39,023 bases of DNA from Candidatus Gastranaerophilales bacterium (GCA_905235155.1 CAJOKJ010000015.1:1-39023); one strand, 5' to 3'; shown: positions 9,544 to 18,588, counted from the stretch's first letter. Made by a program: numbers and translations. The notes: generated by a model from the letters alone, not told the origin.

Positions 9544-10200
9544 ATGCGTAATATAATCATAATACTTTTGATAATTTTTATGTTTCATTCTTGTACCAGC
9601 GACAACGGTGATAACGTGGTTTTTGATAATACACCTCTAAAAAATGTTGATATGAAACCTTTTGCTATACCTATTCAAGAAGAATTAACAAAAACTGATA
9701 GAAAAAAGGTTTTTACCAAAACCTTTGGCGGTGCAAAATCGACAATCAGACCTATATACAGATATAAAATATATGCAAGAGTATACTCAAGAAAATATTA
9801 TCCGCCGGGTGTTGATGCAACTCCGGCACCGTATGATTTTGCGTTAGGTTGGGACGGTTTGGAAAAAGAAGAAGTATTTAATACAATAAAAGCACGCCAA
9901 AGTTTCAGATGGGTACACTGGAAATTAAAACCTGATTGTCCATATACAGTTGACGGTGTGTATTTACGTCTTGCAAATAATCACCTTATACCTGCAAATG
10001 ACAACATTTTAAAAGGATTAAGCAAGGTAAAGAAAAAAGATATTGTATATATGGAAGGATATCTTGTTGAATTTGAAACGGTAAAAGGTTCTCGTACTGC
10101 AACAGGTGTTTCAAGCACAAGTCGAGAAGACAGAAAAAATCACTCCTGCGAAATAATGTACGTAACCCGTTTGGTTACAAAATATGGTGATTATAGGTAA
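9544..10200 (+). CDS. Predicted lipoprotein of unknown function
   Basis: The 218-residue protein starts MRNIIIILLIIFMFHSCTSD. A hydrophobic segment ends in a lipobox-like FHSC, so Cys17 is probably acylated after cleavage. The mature protein is basic and soluble, with a WDGLEKEEVF segment, a YSRKYYPPGVDATPAPYDFALGW stretch and paired tryptophan motifs (FRWVHWKL). This resembles extracytoplasmic proteins that bind or process envelope substrates, but I recognise no catalytic set. It is the fourth gene of the operon opened by the M48 peptidase. Confidence 0.65.
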   Translation: MRNIIIILLIIFMFHSCTSDNGDNVVFDNTPLKNVDMKPFAIPIQEELTKTDRKKVFTKTFGGAKSTIRPIYRYKIYARVYSRKYYPPGVDATPAPYDFALGWDGLEKEEVFNTIKARQSFRWVHWKLKPDCPYTVDGVYLRLANNHLIPANDNILKGLSKVKKKDIVYMEGYLVEFETVKGSRTATGVSSTSREDRKNHSCEIMYVTRLVTKYGDYR

Positions 10201-10419
10201 TTTACGCATTTTAAAGATACAAAAAGTTTTAAATTCGGTCGTATATTAGGAATAATATACCTTATTCCGATAATTTTTTGCGTAAGCGTAAATAATTACA
10301 TATCAGTATATGAATACAAAGGAACACTAAATGCGATTTTGTTTATAATTTTATGTATATGTCTTGCTTTTATTTGCGGAATAATGCCTATCTTGAATTA
10401 TTCAATATACTGTTTTTAA
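10184..10419 (+). pseudogene. Possible small membrane protein, frameshifted, at the end of the M48 operon
   Basis: An ATG at 10184 overlaps the lipoprotein stop and reads MVIIGNLRILK. If one A is missing near 10215, it joins a frame encoding FGRILGIIYLIPIIFCVS and LNAILFIILCICLAFICGIM, two strong membrane helices, ending at the TAA at 10417. The hydrophobic frame has no start codon of its own and lies in line with the lipoprotein after its stop. Hydrophobic coding-like patches in shifting frames continue to about 10543, suggesting a longer decayed gene. The remainder to 10620 is AT-rich and I see nothing else in it. Confidence 0.35.
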
Positions 10420-10692
10420 TAAACGATATACAAACAATAAAACCGTTAATTTATTAAAAAATAAACATATTTAACTGGATATTTTTGCTTTATCATACAT
10501 AATTCCGTTATATATTTTAATAATTTCGTTAAATATTATGTAATTATATATAGTAAAATCTTTGAATAAATATTACTTATTAATAAATTATAAATTTTTA
10601 TGCAAAGAAAGAGTCTTTGTACTTTTTGCGAGAGGTAAGAACTGTTTGCATTATTTGCAAACTCGGTGAGAATACGTGCCGTAGGCACAATT

Positions 10693-10725
10693 AAAAAGAA
10701 GCCCGTTAAAAACGGACTTCTTTTT
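10693..10725. terminator. Intrinsic terminator, copy 1
   Basis: The stem AAAAAGAAG C CCGTT pairs with AACGG A CTTCTTTTT (one C/A mismatch) around an AAA loop. A-rich and T-rich ends make it usable in both directions. On the minus strand it is the second terminator downstream of tRNA-Leu. Confidence 0.75.
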
Positions 10726-10841
10726 ATAAATCTGCCGGTGGCCACTCTGCCGAGCAAAACGATTAAGTATCGTTTTGCGAGAGGTAAGAACCGTTTGCAA
10801 TATTTGCAAACTCGGTGAGAATACGTGCCGTAGGCACAATT

Positions 10842-10874
10842 AAAAAGAAGCCCGTTAAAAACGGACTTCTTTTA
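10842..10874. terminator. Intrinsic terminator, copy 2, next to tRNA-Leu
   Basis: This is the same hairpin as at 10693-10725, displaced by 149 bp within the direct repeat. It lies 8 bases past the tRNA 3' end on the minus strand and should terminate its transcript. Confidence 0.8.
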
Positions 10875-10881
10875 ATTAATT

Positions 10882-10967
10882 TGCCGGTGGCCGGAGTCGA
10901 ACCGGCACGTGGGGTGAACCACACCAGATTTTGAGTCTGGCACGTCTACCAATTTCATCACACCGGC
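10882..10967 (-). tRNA. tRNA-Leu (anticodon CAA)
   Basis: The acceptor stem GCCGGTG pairs with CACCGGC at the 3' end, followed by discriminator A, as expected for leucine. The anticodon arm is CCAGA-CTCAAAA-TCTGG with anticodon CAA (reads UUG). A long variable arm (GTGG...CCAC) marks a class II tRNA. The T arm contains GGTTCGACTCC. CCA is not encoded. Length is 86 nt with the discriminator. Confidence 0.95.
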
Positions 10968-11118
10968 AAGTTGCAAAGTATGATGTAAGATTATAATACC
11001 AAAAAAAAATTAAATATCAAACTATATTTTTAAAAACTTTATAATTAACTTTTATGCCAGCCAATATAGGCTTTTTTGATTTTAAAAAAAAGTTTAAATT
11101 ACTTTTGGAGGAACAGGC

Positions 11119-11897
11119 ATGAGGAAATTTTTAATTTTAACATTTACTTTTTTATTTTTTAATTTAAGTGCAAATTCTGCACCGCTTCAAGCAAATATTT
11201 CAAAAGAGGGTGAATCAGGCATGAATAGAATTGTTGATGCTCAGACAAACATGCCGATAAAAGGAGCAAGAGTGTCTTTACCGCAAAAAAATTACTCAAC
11301 AACAACAAATTCGGACGGAACATTTAATTTAAACGCAGATATAAATGGTGCAACTATTCTTTCCGTTGAAAAAGAAGGATACAGTCCGTTTTCATTAACG
11401 GTCGATGAAAGAATAGCATCACGTCCTATTACCGTTGGAATAGAAAAAACAAATCCAATGAATTTAACAATAGATAAAGACATGCTACATTTAGGAGATA
11501 ACAATTATTCCGACACATCAGCAAATGCAGGAGATTTTAGGGTAAAATGCGTAGGGCCTTATTACACAAAAAATATTAAAATCACACACGCAAGTAATAA
11601 TACTTATATTGTAATAGGCTCAATTATTGGTGTTGATACACAAAAATGGCACAAAGTATGGGGCAAAATAAGATTTCTGTTGCCTACTCAAGTCCGCCTG
11701 AAATATTTTTCAACGGAAATAAAATTGCAGAAATTCAACTTAACGGGGACGGACAAAGATTTAAAATTCCAAAAAACCTTATAAGAGTAGGACAAAACAA
11801 TGAAATTACAATTAAAACAGGCAGAAACTTAATGCAAACTGCATATATTGATTACGATGACATTGAATTTATGAATTTATCTATCGAAAGTAATTAA
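11119..11897 (+). pseudogene. Secreted protein with CarboxypepD_reg-like beta-sandwich, frameshifted
   Basis: A signal peptide (to about NSAP, residue 22) is followed by a carboxypeptidase regulatory-like domain at about residues 37-95: VDAQTNMPIKGARVSLPQ, STTTNSDGTFNL and LSVEKEGYSPF. The frame breaks in the A run near 11645. Adding one A continues into MAQSMGQNKISVAYSSPPE, NGNKIAEIQLNGDG and a second beta-rich module ending at 11897. The joined protein is about 259 residues. GGAGG precedes the ATG at good spacing. It is probably an envelope or surface protein. Its stop overlaps the convergent gene by four bases. Confidence 0.75.
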
Positions 11898-12187
11898 GAA
11901 ATTTGTAAAACTCTCAACAAATCATTTGCAATTTCTTTTTGCAAATCCAAAGGTGCGGCTTTCAAATATTCAAAGGCTTCTTGTATACGTTTATCTTTAT
12001 CATACCAACGTCTTAGGATATAATTGAAAGCCTCATTTAGTGCATTTTCTGAATTTTTTACACCGAAATTTTTAGCCTTTGTAACTATATATTCCGCACA
12101 TTTAAGTTGTATATCATCGTTAGCATTTTTCATAAGACTAACTGCCAAACTCACTGTGGGATCTAAATCATACCAGCGTTTTTGCAT
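11894..12187 (-). CDS. Small RWYD-repeat protein (paralogue 1)
   Basis: The 97-residue protein has an internal duplication. Residues 4-34 begin RWYDLDPTVSLAVSLMKNA and residues 56-90 begin RWYDKDKRIQEAFEYLKAA, both followed by a Q-containing amphipathic helix. The upstream neighbour is a close paralogue. It is soluble, with no signal peptide. I do not recognise a named family. Its stop codon overlaps that of the convergent gene. Confidence 0.7.
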   Translation of the reverse strand: MQKRWYDLDPTVSLAVSLMKNANDDIQLKCAEYIVTKAKNFGVKNSENALNEAFNYILRRWYDKDKRIQEAFEYLKAAPLDLQKEIANDLLRVLQIS

Positions 12188-12206
12188 AAATTTTCTTTCT
12201 TAAAAT

Positions 12207-12515
12207 CTAAGATTGTTTCTTATCTTTATCTTCTAATTTTTCAATAATATCAAAGGCTAAACCTAATTGAACATCATAAGGTGATGCTTTTAAATATTCA
12301 AAAGCGTCATGTAATTGTTTATTCTTGTCATACCAACGTCTAAACAAGTAATTAAACGCTTCTGATAAGTCGCTGTCCGTGATTTTAACACCGTAATCTT
12401 TTGCCTTATCAATAATGTGATAAGCACATTCCAGTTGTACTTTTTCGTCAGCTTTTTCCATTAAACTGACTGCTAAACTTAATGTCGGGTCTAAATCATA
12501 CCAGCGTTTTTGCAT
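12207..12515 (-). CDS. Small RWYD-repeat protein (paralogue 2)
   Basis: The 102-residue protein is a tandem paralogue of the one at 11894. Both begin MQKRWYDLDPT and share a second RRWYDK motif near residue 56. Conservation is highest at the two RWYD motifs and the helices after them, so these are probably the functional or dimer surface. The C-terminus is charged (KLEDKDKKQS). It lies 19 bases upstream of its sibling, and DUF167 is 38 bases further upstream on the same strand, so all three may share one transcript. Confidence 0.7.
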   Translation of the reverse strand: MQKRWYDLDPTLSLAVSLMEKADEKVQLECAYHIIDKAKDYGVKITDSDLSEAFNYLFRRWYDKNKQLHDAFEYLKASPYDVQLGLAFDIIEKLEDKDKKQS

Positions 12516-12553
12516 AATAATTCCTCATTTTGACTTTTAGAGATAAGTTTATT

Positions 12554-12829
12554 CTACGTTAAAAGTGATTTTATTTCTACCATCTTATCGGATGAAATAT
12601 TTTTAAACAATAAAGTTTTTTCTTTTGACGTTTCTCCTTTAACAATTTCAATATTTGACTTAGCAATTTTTAAAGTCTTTGACAGAAACATAATTAAAGC
12701 TTTATTTGCTTTGTTTTCAATTGGTTGTGCCGTAATTTTAACTTTTATCTCTGTATCTGATTTTATTATTTCGTTTTTACTTGCATTTGGGGATATTTTA
12801 ATCTTTATTATCAAAGAATTTTCAGTCAT
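12554..12829 (-). CDS. DUF167 / YggU family protein
   Basis: The 91-residue protein carries the family's pattern: KISPNASKNEI near the N-terminus, then VKITAQPIENKANKALIMFL and IEIVKGETSKEKTLLF. This widespread small alpha/beta family has no settled biochemical function. It is divergent from rel, with about 50 bases between the two starts, and leads into the RWYD-repeat genes. Length is normal. Confidence 0.9.
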   Translation of the reverse strand: MTENSLIIKIKISPNASKNEIIKSDTEIKVKITAQPIENKANKALIMFLSKTLKIAKSNIEIVKGETSKEKTLLFKNISSDKMVEIKSLLT

Positions 12830-12879
12830 AAAATTAACCCCTTGTAAAATTGGTAAAATACGAGTAAAATAATTATACC

Positions 12880-15082
12880 ATGAGCAATGATATTAATACA
12901 TTATCTTTATATGATGAAATAACACCTTTAATTGAAGAACGTTCTGAAGAAGATAAAGCAGCGATAAAAAAAGCATTTTTGTTTGCAAGGGAAAAGCACG
13001 AAGGTCAAACCAGAGTTTCAGGAGAGCCATATATAATACATCCTGTCGAAGTTGCAAAAATTTTAATCAGCTTAGATACACACACAGTTATTTCGGCATT
13101 TTTGCACGATATACTTGAAGATACGGAAACTTCACCTGAAACAATACAACAAGAATTTGGAGATGATGTTTTAACAATAGTTCAAGGTGTAACAAAACTT
13201 GGAAAATATCATTTTAATTCAAAAGAAGAACGTCAAGCGGAAAATTTCCGTAAAATGTTTATTGCAATGGCAAGTGACGTAAGAATAATTTTCTTAAAAC
13301 TGGCAGACCGCTTGCATAACATGCGTACACTAAATTTTATGCGTGAAGAAAAGCAAAAACGCATATCACAGGAAACACTTGATGTATTTGCACCGCTTGC
13401 AAATCGCTTAGGTATCGGTAAAATTAAGGCTGAACTGGAAGATTTATCACTGAGATATTTAAATCCCGATAAATACTATGAAATTGTACAACAAGTATCC
13501 CAAACAAGAGCCGAAAGAGAATAAAATTGTTAATGGATAAAATTGCCAATGACGTAAAAGCAAATGGCATAAATGCTCAAATTACAGGTCGAGCAAAGCA
13601 CTATTACAGTATTTACAGTAAAATGAAGCGTCTAAATATTACTTTTCAAGACCTTTATGATATAACTGCGGTTCGTGTAATTGTTGATACAGAAAAAGAA
13701 TGTTACGAAGTTTTAGGTTTAATTCACTCTCAATTTAAACCAATACCGGGAAGGTTTAAAGATTATATTGCGATGCCGAAAGGTAATTTATACCAATCTT
13801 TACACACATCGGTAATCGGCCCTAAAATGCGTCCTCTGGAGGTTCAAATAAGAACTCACAAAATGCATGAAATAGCAGAATATGGGGTTGCAGCACACTG
13901 GAGATATAAAGAAAAAGGCTCTCAAAAAGCAAATCACGCAGAAGATTTACAATTCTCTTGGATGAGAAAAATGGTTGAATATAACCAAGATACAACTAAT
14001 GCGGAAGATTATGTTAATTCTGTAAAATTAGACATTTTTTCCAAGTATTTGCTTTCACTCCTAACGGAGATGTGTATGATTTGCCTAAAAAAGCAACACC
14101 TGTTGACTTTGCGTATCGTATTCACTCTGAAGTAGGTCATAAAACAGTAGGAGCATTAGTAAATGGAAGAATAGTTCCTCTTGATACAAAATTAAAAAAC
14201 GGTGATATTGTTGAAATTTTAACATCAAAACAACCTGCACCTCGTCTTGATTGGTTAAATTTTGTTGTAACAAAGCAAGCAAGTTCAAAAATCAGACAAT
14301 GGTTTAAAAAGAACAAACGTGAAGACCACGTTGAACTTGGTAAAAGCAACCTTGAACACGAACTTACAAAATCTGTTTTTGATGAATATATCAAAAACGG
14401 TGAGTTTGAAAATGTTGCAAAACAAATGAACTATGTATCGGCAGAAGATTTATTTGCGGCATTAGGTTACGGAGAAACAACCGTAAATAAAATTATAAGT
14501 AAACTTAAAAAGAATACCGAATCAACAAGAGCTCCTGAAACAACATTTCAACCAAGAAAAAAAACAAATGCAAAAGATGTTGTTGGTTTAGACGGATTGT
14601 TATATTCATTTGCAAGATGTTGTTCTCCAATACCGGGAGAGCCTATTGTAGGTGTCGTAACTCGTTCTAAAGGCGTATCTATTCACAGGCTTGATTGTAA
14701 AACACTTGAAGAAGTTGAACCTGAAAGATTAATTGATATTCAATGGGCAAATAATCCGACAAACAAAGCATACAGCACAACAATAAGAGTTGAAACTCAA
14801 GATAAACAAGGTTTACTAAAAGATATTATTGCTGCGGTTTCTGATAATAATACCAATATCAACTATGCAAATGTAAAATCAAAACAAAATAATATTGGTG
14901 TTATAGAACTGGGAATTGAACTTGATAATATTAATACATTAAGAAAGGTTATCGCAAGTTTACAATCACTTCCTGATGTAATAAGTGTAAAACGTATTCA
15001 AACATCGTTTGCACAAGCACCTCAACAATTCAGTAAAAAGAATGCACCTAAAAATAAAAACAAAAAAACGAGAAAAAATTAA
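12880..15082 (+). pseudogene. rel: Bifunctional (p)ppGpp synthetase/hydrolase Rel (RSH), two frameshifts
   Basis: This cytosolic enzyme sets the stringent-response alarmone level. All RSH domains can be read in order: HD hydrolase (FLHDILEDT, KLADRLHNMRT), synthetase (GRAKHYYSIYSKM, AVRVIVDT, GNLYQSLHTSV), TGS (DLPKKATPVDFAYRIHSEVG), the Cys-containing region (ARCCSPIPGEPIVG) and ACT (VETQDKQGLLKDI). The HDxxED hydrolase motif is intact, so the intact protein would be bifunctional. Single-base losses near 13521 (A run) and near 14045 split it into three frames. An enzyme this central is unlikely to be lost, so a sequencing error is favoured. Its stop overlaps the prfB ATG (TAATG). Confidence 0.9.
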
Positions 15083-16147
15083 TGGAAATAAACGAATTAC
15101 AACAACGAATAGAAAAAAATAAGGAGTGTCTTTGACGTTGAATCTTTGAAAAAAGAATTAACAGAAAAAGAGGCAAAGTTACAATCACCTGAAGTATGGT
15201 CAGACCAAAAACTTGCAAGTGAACTTGGTCAACGTACAAGAGAATTAAAAGAAAATATAGAAAAAATTATTCGTTGGGAAAATATAATTTCTGATGCACA
15301 AACGGCTTACGAATTGCAAGATGAAGAATTAATCAATGAAGCAAAACAAACTTTATCTAAACTTGAAAAAGAACTTGATAAATTTGACGTTCAAATGATG
15401 CTTTCAGGAGAATATGATGAAGCAGATGCAATGCTAACGATTAATGCAGGTGCAGGTGGAACTGACGCACAGGACTGGGCGGAAATGCTCCTTAGAATGT
15501 ATACCCGCTGGGCAGAAAAACATAATTGGAAAGTAGATTTACTTGATAAATCGGAAGGTGAAGAAGCCGGAATTAAATCTGCAACGATAAAAATAACGGG
15601 AAAATTTGCTTTTGGTTATGCCAAAGCGGAAAGAGGCGTTCACAGGTTAGTCAGAATATCACCATTTAATGCTAACGGAAAACGTCAAACAAGTTTTGCC
15701 AGTTGCGAAGTTTCACCGATTATAGAAGATTATGAAAAAGAAATTGAAATTCCGCCTGAAGATATTGAACTTGATACAATGCGTTCAGGAGGTGCAGGCG
15801 GACAAAACGTAAATAAAGTAGAAACAGCAGTAAGAATTTTACACAAGCCGACAGGTATTGTAATTAAGTGTCAACAAGAACGTTCTCAATTACAAAACAG
15901 AACAATAGCAATGCAGATGTTAGCCGCAAAGTTACTGGCAATTCGCCAACAAGAGCATGAAAAAAAATTAGCAGAACTTAAAGGTGAAAATTTTGATATA
16001 AACTTTGGTTCTCAAATTCGTTCTTACGTATTTCACCCGTATAAAATGGTAAAAGACCACCGTACATTATACGAAGTCGGAAATGTTGAGTCCGTAATGG
16101 ACGGGGATTTAGACGGATTTATAGAAAGTTATTTAAAAGGTCAATAA
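15082..16147 (+). CDS. prfB: Peptide chain release factor 2 with programmed +1 frameshift
   Basis: RF2 terminates translation at UGA and UAA. The gene starts at 15082 overlapping the rel stop. After 17 codons it meets an in-frame TGA (15133-15135), and the ribosome must slip +1 on CTT-TGA-C to enter the main frame. The main frame shows the SPF stop-codon-recognition tripeptide ([12 protein letters not shown]) and the GGQ catalytic motif in [18 protein letters not shown]. Total length about 354 residues is typical. Low RF2 raises slippage and so raises synthesis, the known autoregulation. It is probably co-transcribed with rel. Confidence 0.96.
15121..15136 (+). promoter_or_regulatory. RF2 programmed frameshift site
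   Basis: The slippery CTT TGA C is at 15130-15136, with a Shine-Dalgarno-like AAGGAG at 15121-15126. The three-base gap between this element and CTT is the spacing known to stimulate +1 slippage in bacterial prfB. Unlike the other frame breaks in the window, this one is functional. Confidence 0.93.
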
Positions 16148-16200
16148 ATATACCTTATTAAGCAATAGCAAAAACTTGTGCAAGTAATAAAATATTTTGT

Positions 16201-17550
16201 ATGAAAGTTATTGTAATAGGTGCAGTTGCTGCCGGTTCAAAAGCAGCGGCAAAATTAAAACGTTTACAACCAAATTGGGATGTTATAATTTATACGTCCG
16301 ATTACAATGTATCATACTCTGAATGCGGACTTCCATATTATATTGCAGGAGCATTTAAAGATGCACAAAAACTTATCATAAGAACACCACAAGATTTTGA
16401 AAAGCAAGGTGTGAAAGTTCATATAAGACATTTTGTATCAGAAATACATCCAGATAAAAAAGAACTCTTAATAAAAAATCTTGAAACTGATATTTTATTT
16501 ACGGAAACTTATGATAAATTGATAATCGCAACTGGTGCAAGTCCTTTTATACCAAATATTCAAGGAATTAACCTGCAAAATGTTTTTACTTTAAGAACAA
16601 TAGAAGATGGAATTGCAATTAAAAATGCTGTATTACAAAACAAACATGCTGTAATTCTCGGCTGCGGTTACATCGGGATTGAACTTCTTGAAGCATTCGT
16701 AAAACAAGGTATTTCTGTTAATGTAATTCAGTCATCAGATGTTATAATGTCAGTTTTTGATAAAGATTTGGCAAACATTATTCAAAAATATGTAATTCAA
16801 AAAAATCTTGAACAAGTGAGAATAATTAATAATGATACAATATTACACATTGAAGGAAAAGAAAAAGTTGAAAAAATTATTACTAAAAACGGCAAGGAAA
16901 TAAAAACAGATATGATTGTTTTATCTGCCGGAATAAAACCTAATGTTCAAATTGCTAAAAACGCAGGAATAGAATTAGGTGAAACAGGTGCGATAAAAGT
17001 TAATTCAAAAATGGAAACAAATATTAAAGATATTTATGCCTGTGGAGATTGTGTTGAAAAATATCATATAGTCGCAGAACAACCTTGCTGGATACCACTC
17101 GGTTCTACGGCAAACAAAGAAGGCAGATGTTGTGCAATAAATGTTTCAGGTGGTAATGACGAATTTGAAGGTGTTTTAGGTTCTGCTGTAACAAAATACT
17201 TTGATTTTACAATGTCAATGACCGGATTGACAGAAAATCAGGCAATAAAATACGGATTTCAACCTGTTTCCGTAATCGTAAGAAAAAATGACAAAGCAGG
17301 CTACATGCCTGACGTTGAAAGTATTACAATAAAACTTACGGCTGATAAAAATACACGTAAAATATTGGGTGCACAAGGGCTTGGACAAGGTGATGCAGAT
17401 AAGCGAATTAACGTCTTGACGAGTGCTTTACTGTCTAAAATGACAATACAGGAATTTTTTGGCAATGACATCACATATTCACCGCCATTTTCCACAAGTA
17501 TCGACCCTATGTTGACCGCTGCCCAAAATCTTATGAACAAATTTAATTAA
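16201..17550 (+). CDS. FAD-dependent pyridine nucleotide-disulfide oxidoreductase (CoA-disulfide reductase / NADH oxidase type)
   Basis: The 449-residue flavoprotein has an N-terminal FAD Rossmann motif (GAVAAGSKAAAKL, with GA in place of the usual GG), a single redox Cys42 in SYSECGLPYY, an ATG motif (IATGASPFIP), a second dinucleotide-binding loop (ILGCGYIGIELLEAF), the FAD-closing DIYACGDCVE and a C-terminal dimerisation domain. The single active-site Cys is the mark of the CoA-disulfide reductase/NADH oxidase group, as opposed to CxxxxC reductases. Substrate choice (CoA disulfide, O2 or polysulfide) cannot be told from sequence alone. It stands 53 bases after prfB and overlaps the convergent gene by 4 bases. 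Confidence 0.87.
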   Translation: MKVIVIGAVAAGSKAAAKLKRLQPNWDVIIYTSDYNVSYSECGLPYYIAGAFKDAQKLIIRTPQDFEKQGVKVHIRHFVSEIHPDKKELLIKNLETDILFTETYDKLIIATGASPFIPNIQGINLQNVFTLRTIEDGIAIKNAVLQNKHAVILGCGYIGIELLEAFVKQGISVNVIQSSDVIMSVFDKDLANIIQKYVIQKNLEQVRIINNDTILHIEGKEKVEKIITKNGKEIKTDMIVLSAGIKPNVQIAKNAGIELGETGAIKVNSKMETNIKDIYACGDCVEKYHIVAEQPCWIPLGSTANKEGRCCAINVSGGNDEFEGVLGSAVTKYFDFTMSMTGLTENQAIKYGFQPVSVIVRKNDKAGYMPDVESITIKLTADKNTRKILGAQGLGQGDADKRINVLTSALLSKMTIQEFFGNDITYSPPFSTSIDPMLTAAQNLMNKFN

Positions 17551-17807
17551 GCTTGTGCTAAATTAATTGATGTTGTCGGTTTACCCATTTTCAAAAGAAT
17601 TTTTACAACTTTTGGCATTTGACATACAAAAGAGTATTTTCCTTTTGAAATAGAACATCTTGAACAATCACAACCCAATTGATAACATTCAAGAGCTTGT
17701 TCTGTCCAGTTTTGCGTAATAGATTCAGAAATTTCACCATTATTTTGCGGTTCAAATTCTTCATCAACGTAATCATTTACAATTTTGATACTAATAGCCA
17801 TATCCAT
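17547..17807 (-). CDS. Small cysteine-rich protein, possible metal or Fe-S binder
   Basis: The 86-residue protein has five cysteines in ECYQLGCDCSRCSISKGKYSFVC, followed by QMPKVVKILLKMGKP. The layout C-x4-C-x-C-x2-C-x10-C is typical of a metal-binding module. I recall similar W...ALxCYxxGCDCSxC proteins annotated as hypothetical in gut bacteria. It has no signal peptide. It is convergent with the flavoprotein and divergent from the tetR-like gene, 132 bases apart. Function is unknown; a redox or metal-sensing role is a guess. Confidence 0.65.
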   Translation of the reverse strand: MDMAISIKIVNDYVDEEFEPQNNGEISESITQNWTEQALECYQLGCDCSRCSISKGKYSFVCQMPKVVKILLKMGKPTTSINLAQA

Positions 17808-17901
17808 TCTCCCTAAATAATCTCATCCCGATTATTTTTCCACACATTTATTCTAAAAAATAATTATAAATAAGTTATCCTCTATTTATATGAAATTTAT
17901 A

Positions 17902-17930
17902 TTGACTTTATATACCGTTCGGTATATAAT
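17902..17930 (+). promoter_or_regulatory. Sigma-70 promoter with a TetR-type operator in its spacer
   Basis: TTGACT (17902-17907) and TATAAT (17925-17930) are 17 bases apart, the ideal spacing. A 22-bp palindrome with arms TTATATACCG and CGGTATATAA around a central TT fills 17908-17929 and overlaps the -10 box. A bound repressor would block polymerase, so the gene is almost certainly autorepressed. The predicted transcription start (about 17937) is only about three bases before the ATG at 17940, and no ribosome site is possible: the mRNA is essentially leaderless. Confidence 0.85.
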
Positions 17931-17939
17931 AATCATGCT

Positions 17940-18515
17940 ATGAAAAATCAAGACACAAAAAATAAAATACTTGAAATAGCATTGGACTTGTTTTCAAAAC
18001 ACGGTTACGATGCGATTGGTGTGCAGACTTTGTGTGAAAAATCAGGAGTAACAAAGCCGACTTTATATTATTATTTTAAAAATAAAGAAGGTGTTTTAAA
18101 AGAACTCTTAAATGAAAATTATGCTAAATTGAATGGTTTATTAGAAATTAATTCGCATTACATACCCCACCCAAAAATATATGAACAAGACGTTATAGTA
18201 ACTTTAACCAATGTTGCACAGACTTATATAAAATTTGCAGAAAAGAACAAAGATTTTTATAAAATGGTTCTTAATGCAACATTTGCCCCAAACTTCGGTA
18301 CACTAAGCAAAATTGCCGTTGATTTTAACTCTGTTCAGTATGAAATTATTGAAAAGATGTTTAAATCAATGGCACGTATTCACAGGAACATGAAAGGTGC
18401 AGAAAAAAGGCTTGCATGGACATTTATAGGTTTGATTAACACTTGTATAGGTTTGAAAAGGCAAGATTGTATGAACGAGTTTGTAAAACAGTTTATGCAC
18501 GGAATATTCAGTTAG
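17940..18515 (+). CDS. TetR/AcrR-family transcriptional regulator
   Basis: The 191-residue protein starts with the TetR HTH: KNKILEIALDLFSKHGYDAIGVQTL then EKSGVTKPTLYYYFKNKEGVLKELL. The C-terminal ligand domain is poorly conserved, as usual. A self-operator lies in its promoter. It is monocistronic, followed by a terminator, so other targets would lie elsewhere; the nearest divergent gene is the Cys-rich 17547-17807, whose start is about 100 bases from the operator. Ligand unknown. An ATG at 17935 is excluded because it meets TGA after two codons. Confidence 0.9.
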   Translation: MKNQDTKNKILEIALDLFSKHGYDAIGVQTLCEKSGVTKPTLYYYFKNKEGVLKELLNENYAKLNGLLEINSHYIPHPKIYEQDVIVTLTNVAQTYIKFAEKNKDFYKMVLNATFAPNFGTLSKIAVDFNSVQYEIIEKMFKSMARIHRNMKGAEKRLAWTFIGLINTCIGLKRQDCMNEFVKQFMHGIFS

Positions 18516-18559
18516 AAATATATGCAGAAATTAGAATATACATTTATCCTATTAGTACA

Positions 18560-18588
18560 AAAAAGCCCGCACAGTGTGCGGGCTTTTT
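18560..18588. terminator. Bidirectional intrinsic terminator
   Basis: AAAAAGCCCGCAC (18560-18572) and its complement (18576-18588) form a 13-bp stem around AGT. It serves the tetR-like gene on the plus strand and the coiled-coil protein gene ending at 18609 on the minus strand. Confidence 0.88.

Larger units (their letters stand above)
10624..10892. repeat. Two near-identical 120-bp direct repeats, period 149 bp, at a tRNA gene
   Basis: The repeat covers 10624-10743 and 10773-10892. The copies differ at only a few bases. Each holds a small inverted repeat (TTTGCA...TGCAAA), a GTGCCGTAGGCAC hairpin, an intrinsic terminator and, at its right end, TGCCGGTGGCC. In copy 2 that end is the 3' end of tRNA-Leu; in copy 1 it is followed by unrelated sequence with an AAAACGAT/ATCGTTTT hairpin. 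This could be a partial tandem duplication of the tRNA flank, or a tRNA-end attachment-type repeat. No integrase is nearby. Confidence 0.75.

Noticed and set aside
10184-10543. A single longer three-helix membrane gene up to 10543
   Set aside because: Hydrophobic coding-like segments continue, but joining them needs several different shifts, not all of them single deletions. Only the part to 10419 is annotated.
10536-10839. Minus-strand open frames across the 120-bp repeats
   Set aside because: They cross terminator hairpins and repeat sequence, have no coding character, and arise from the duplicated noncoding DNA.
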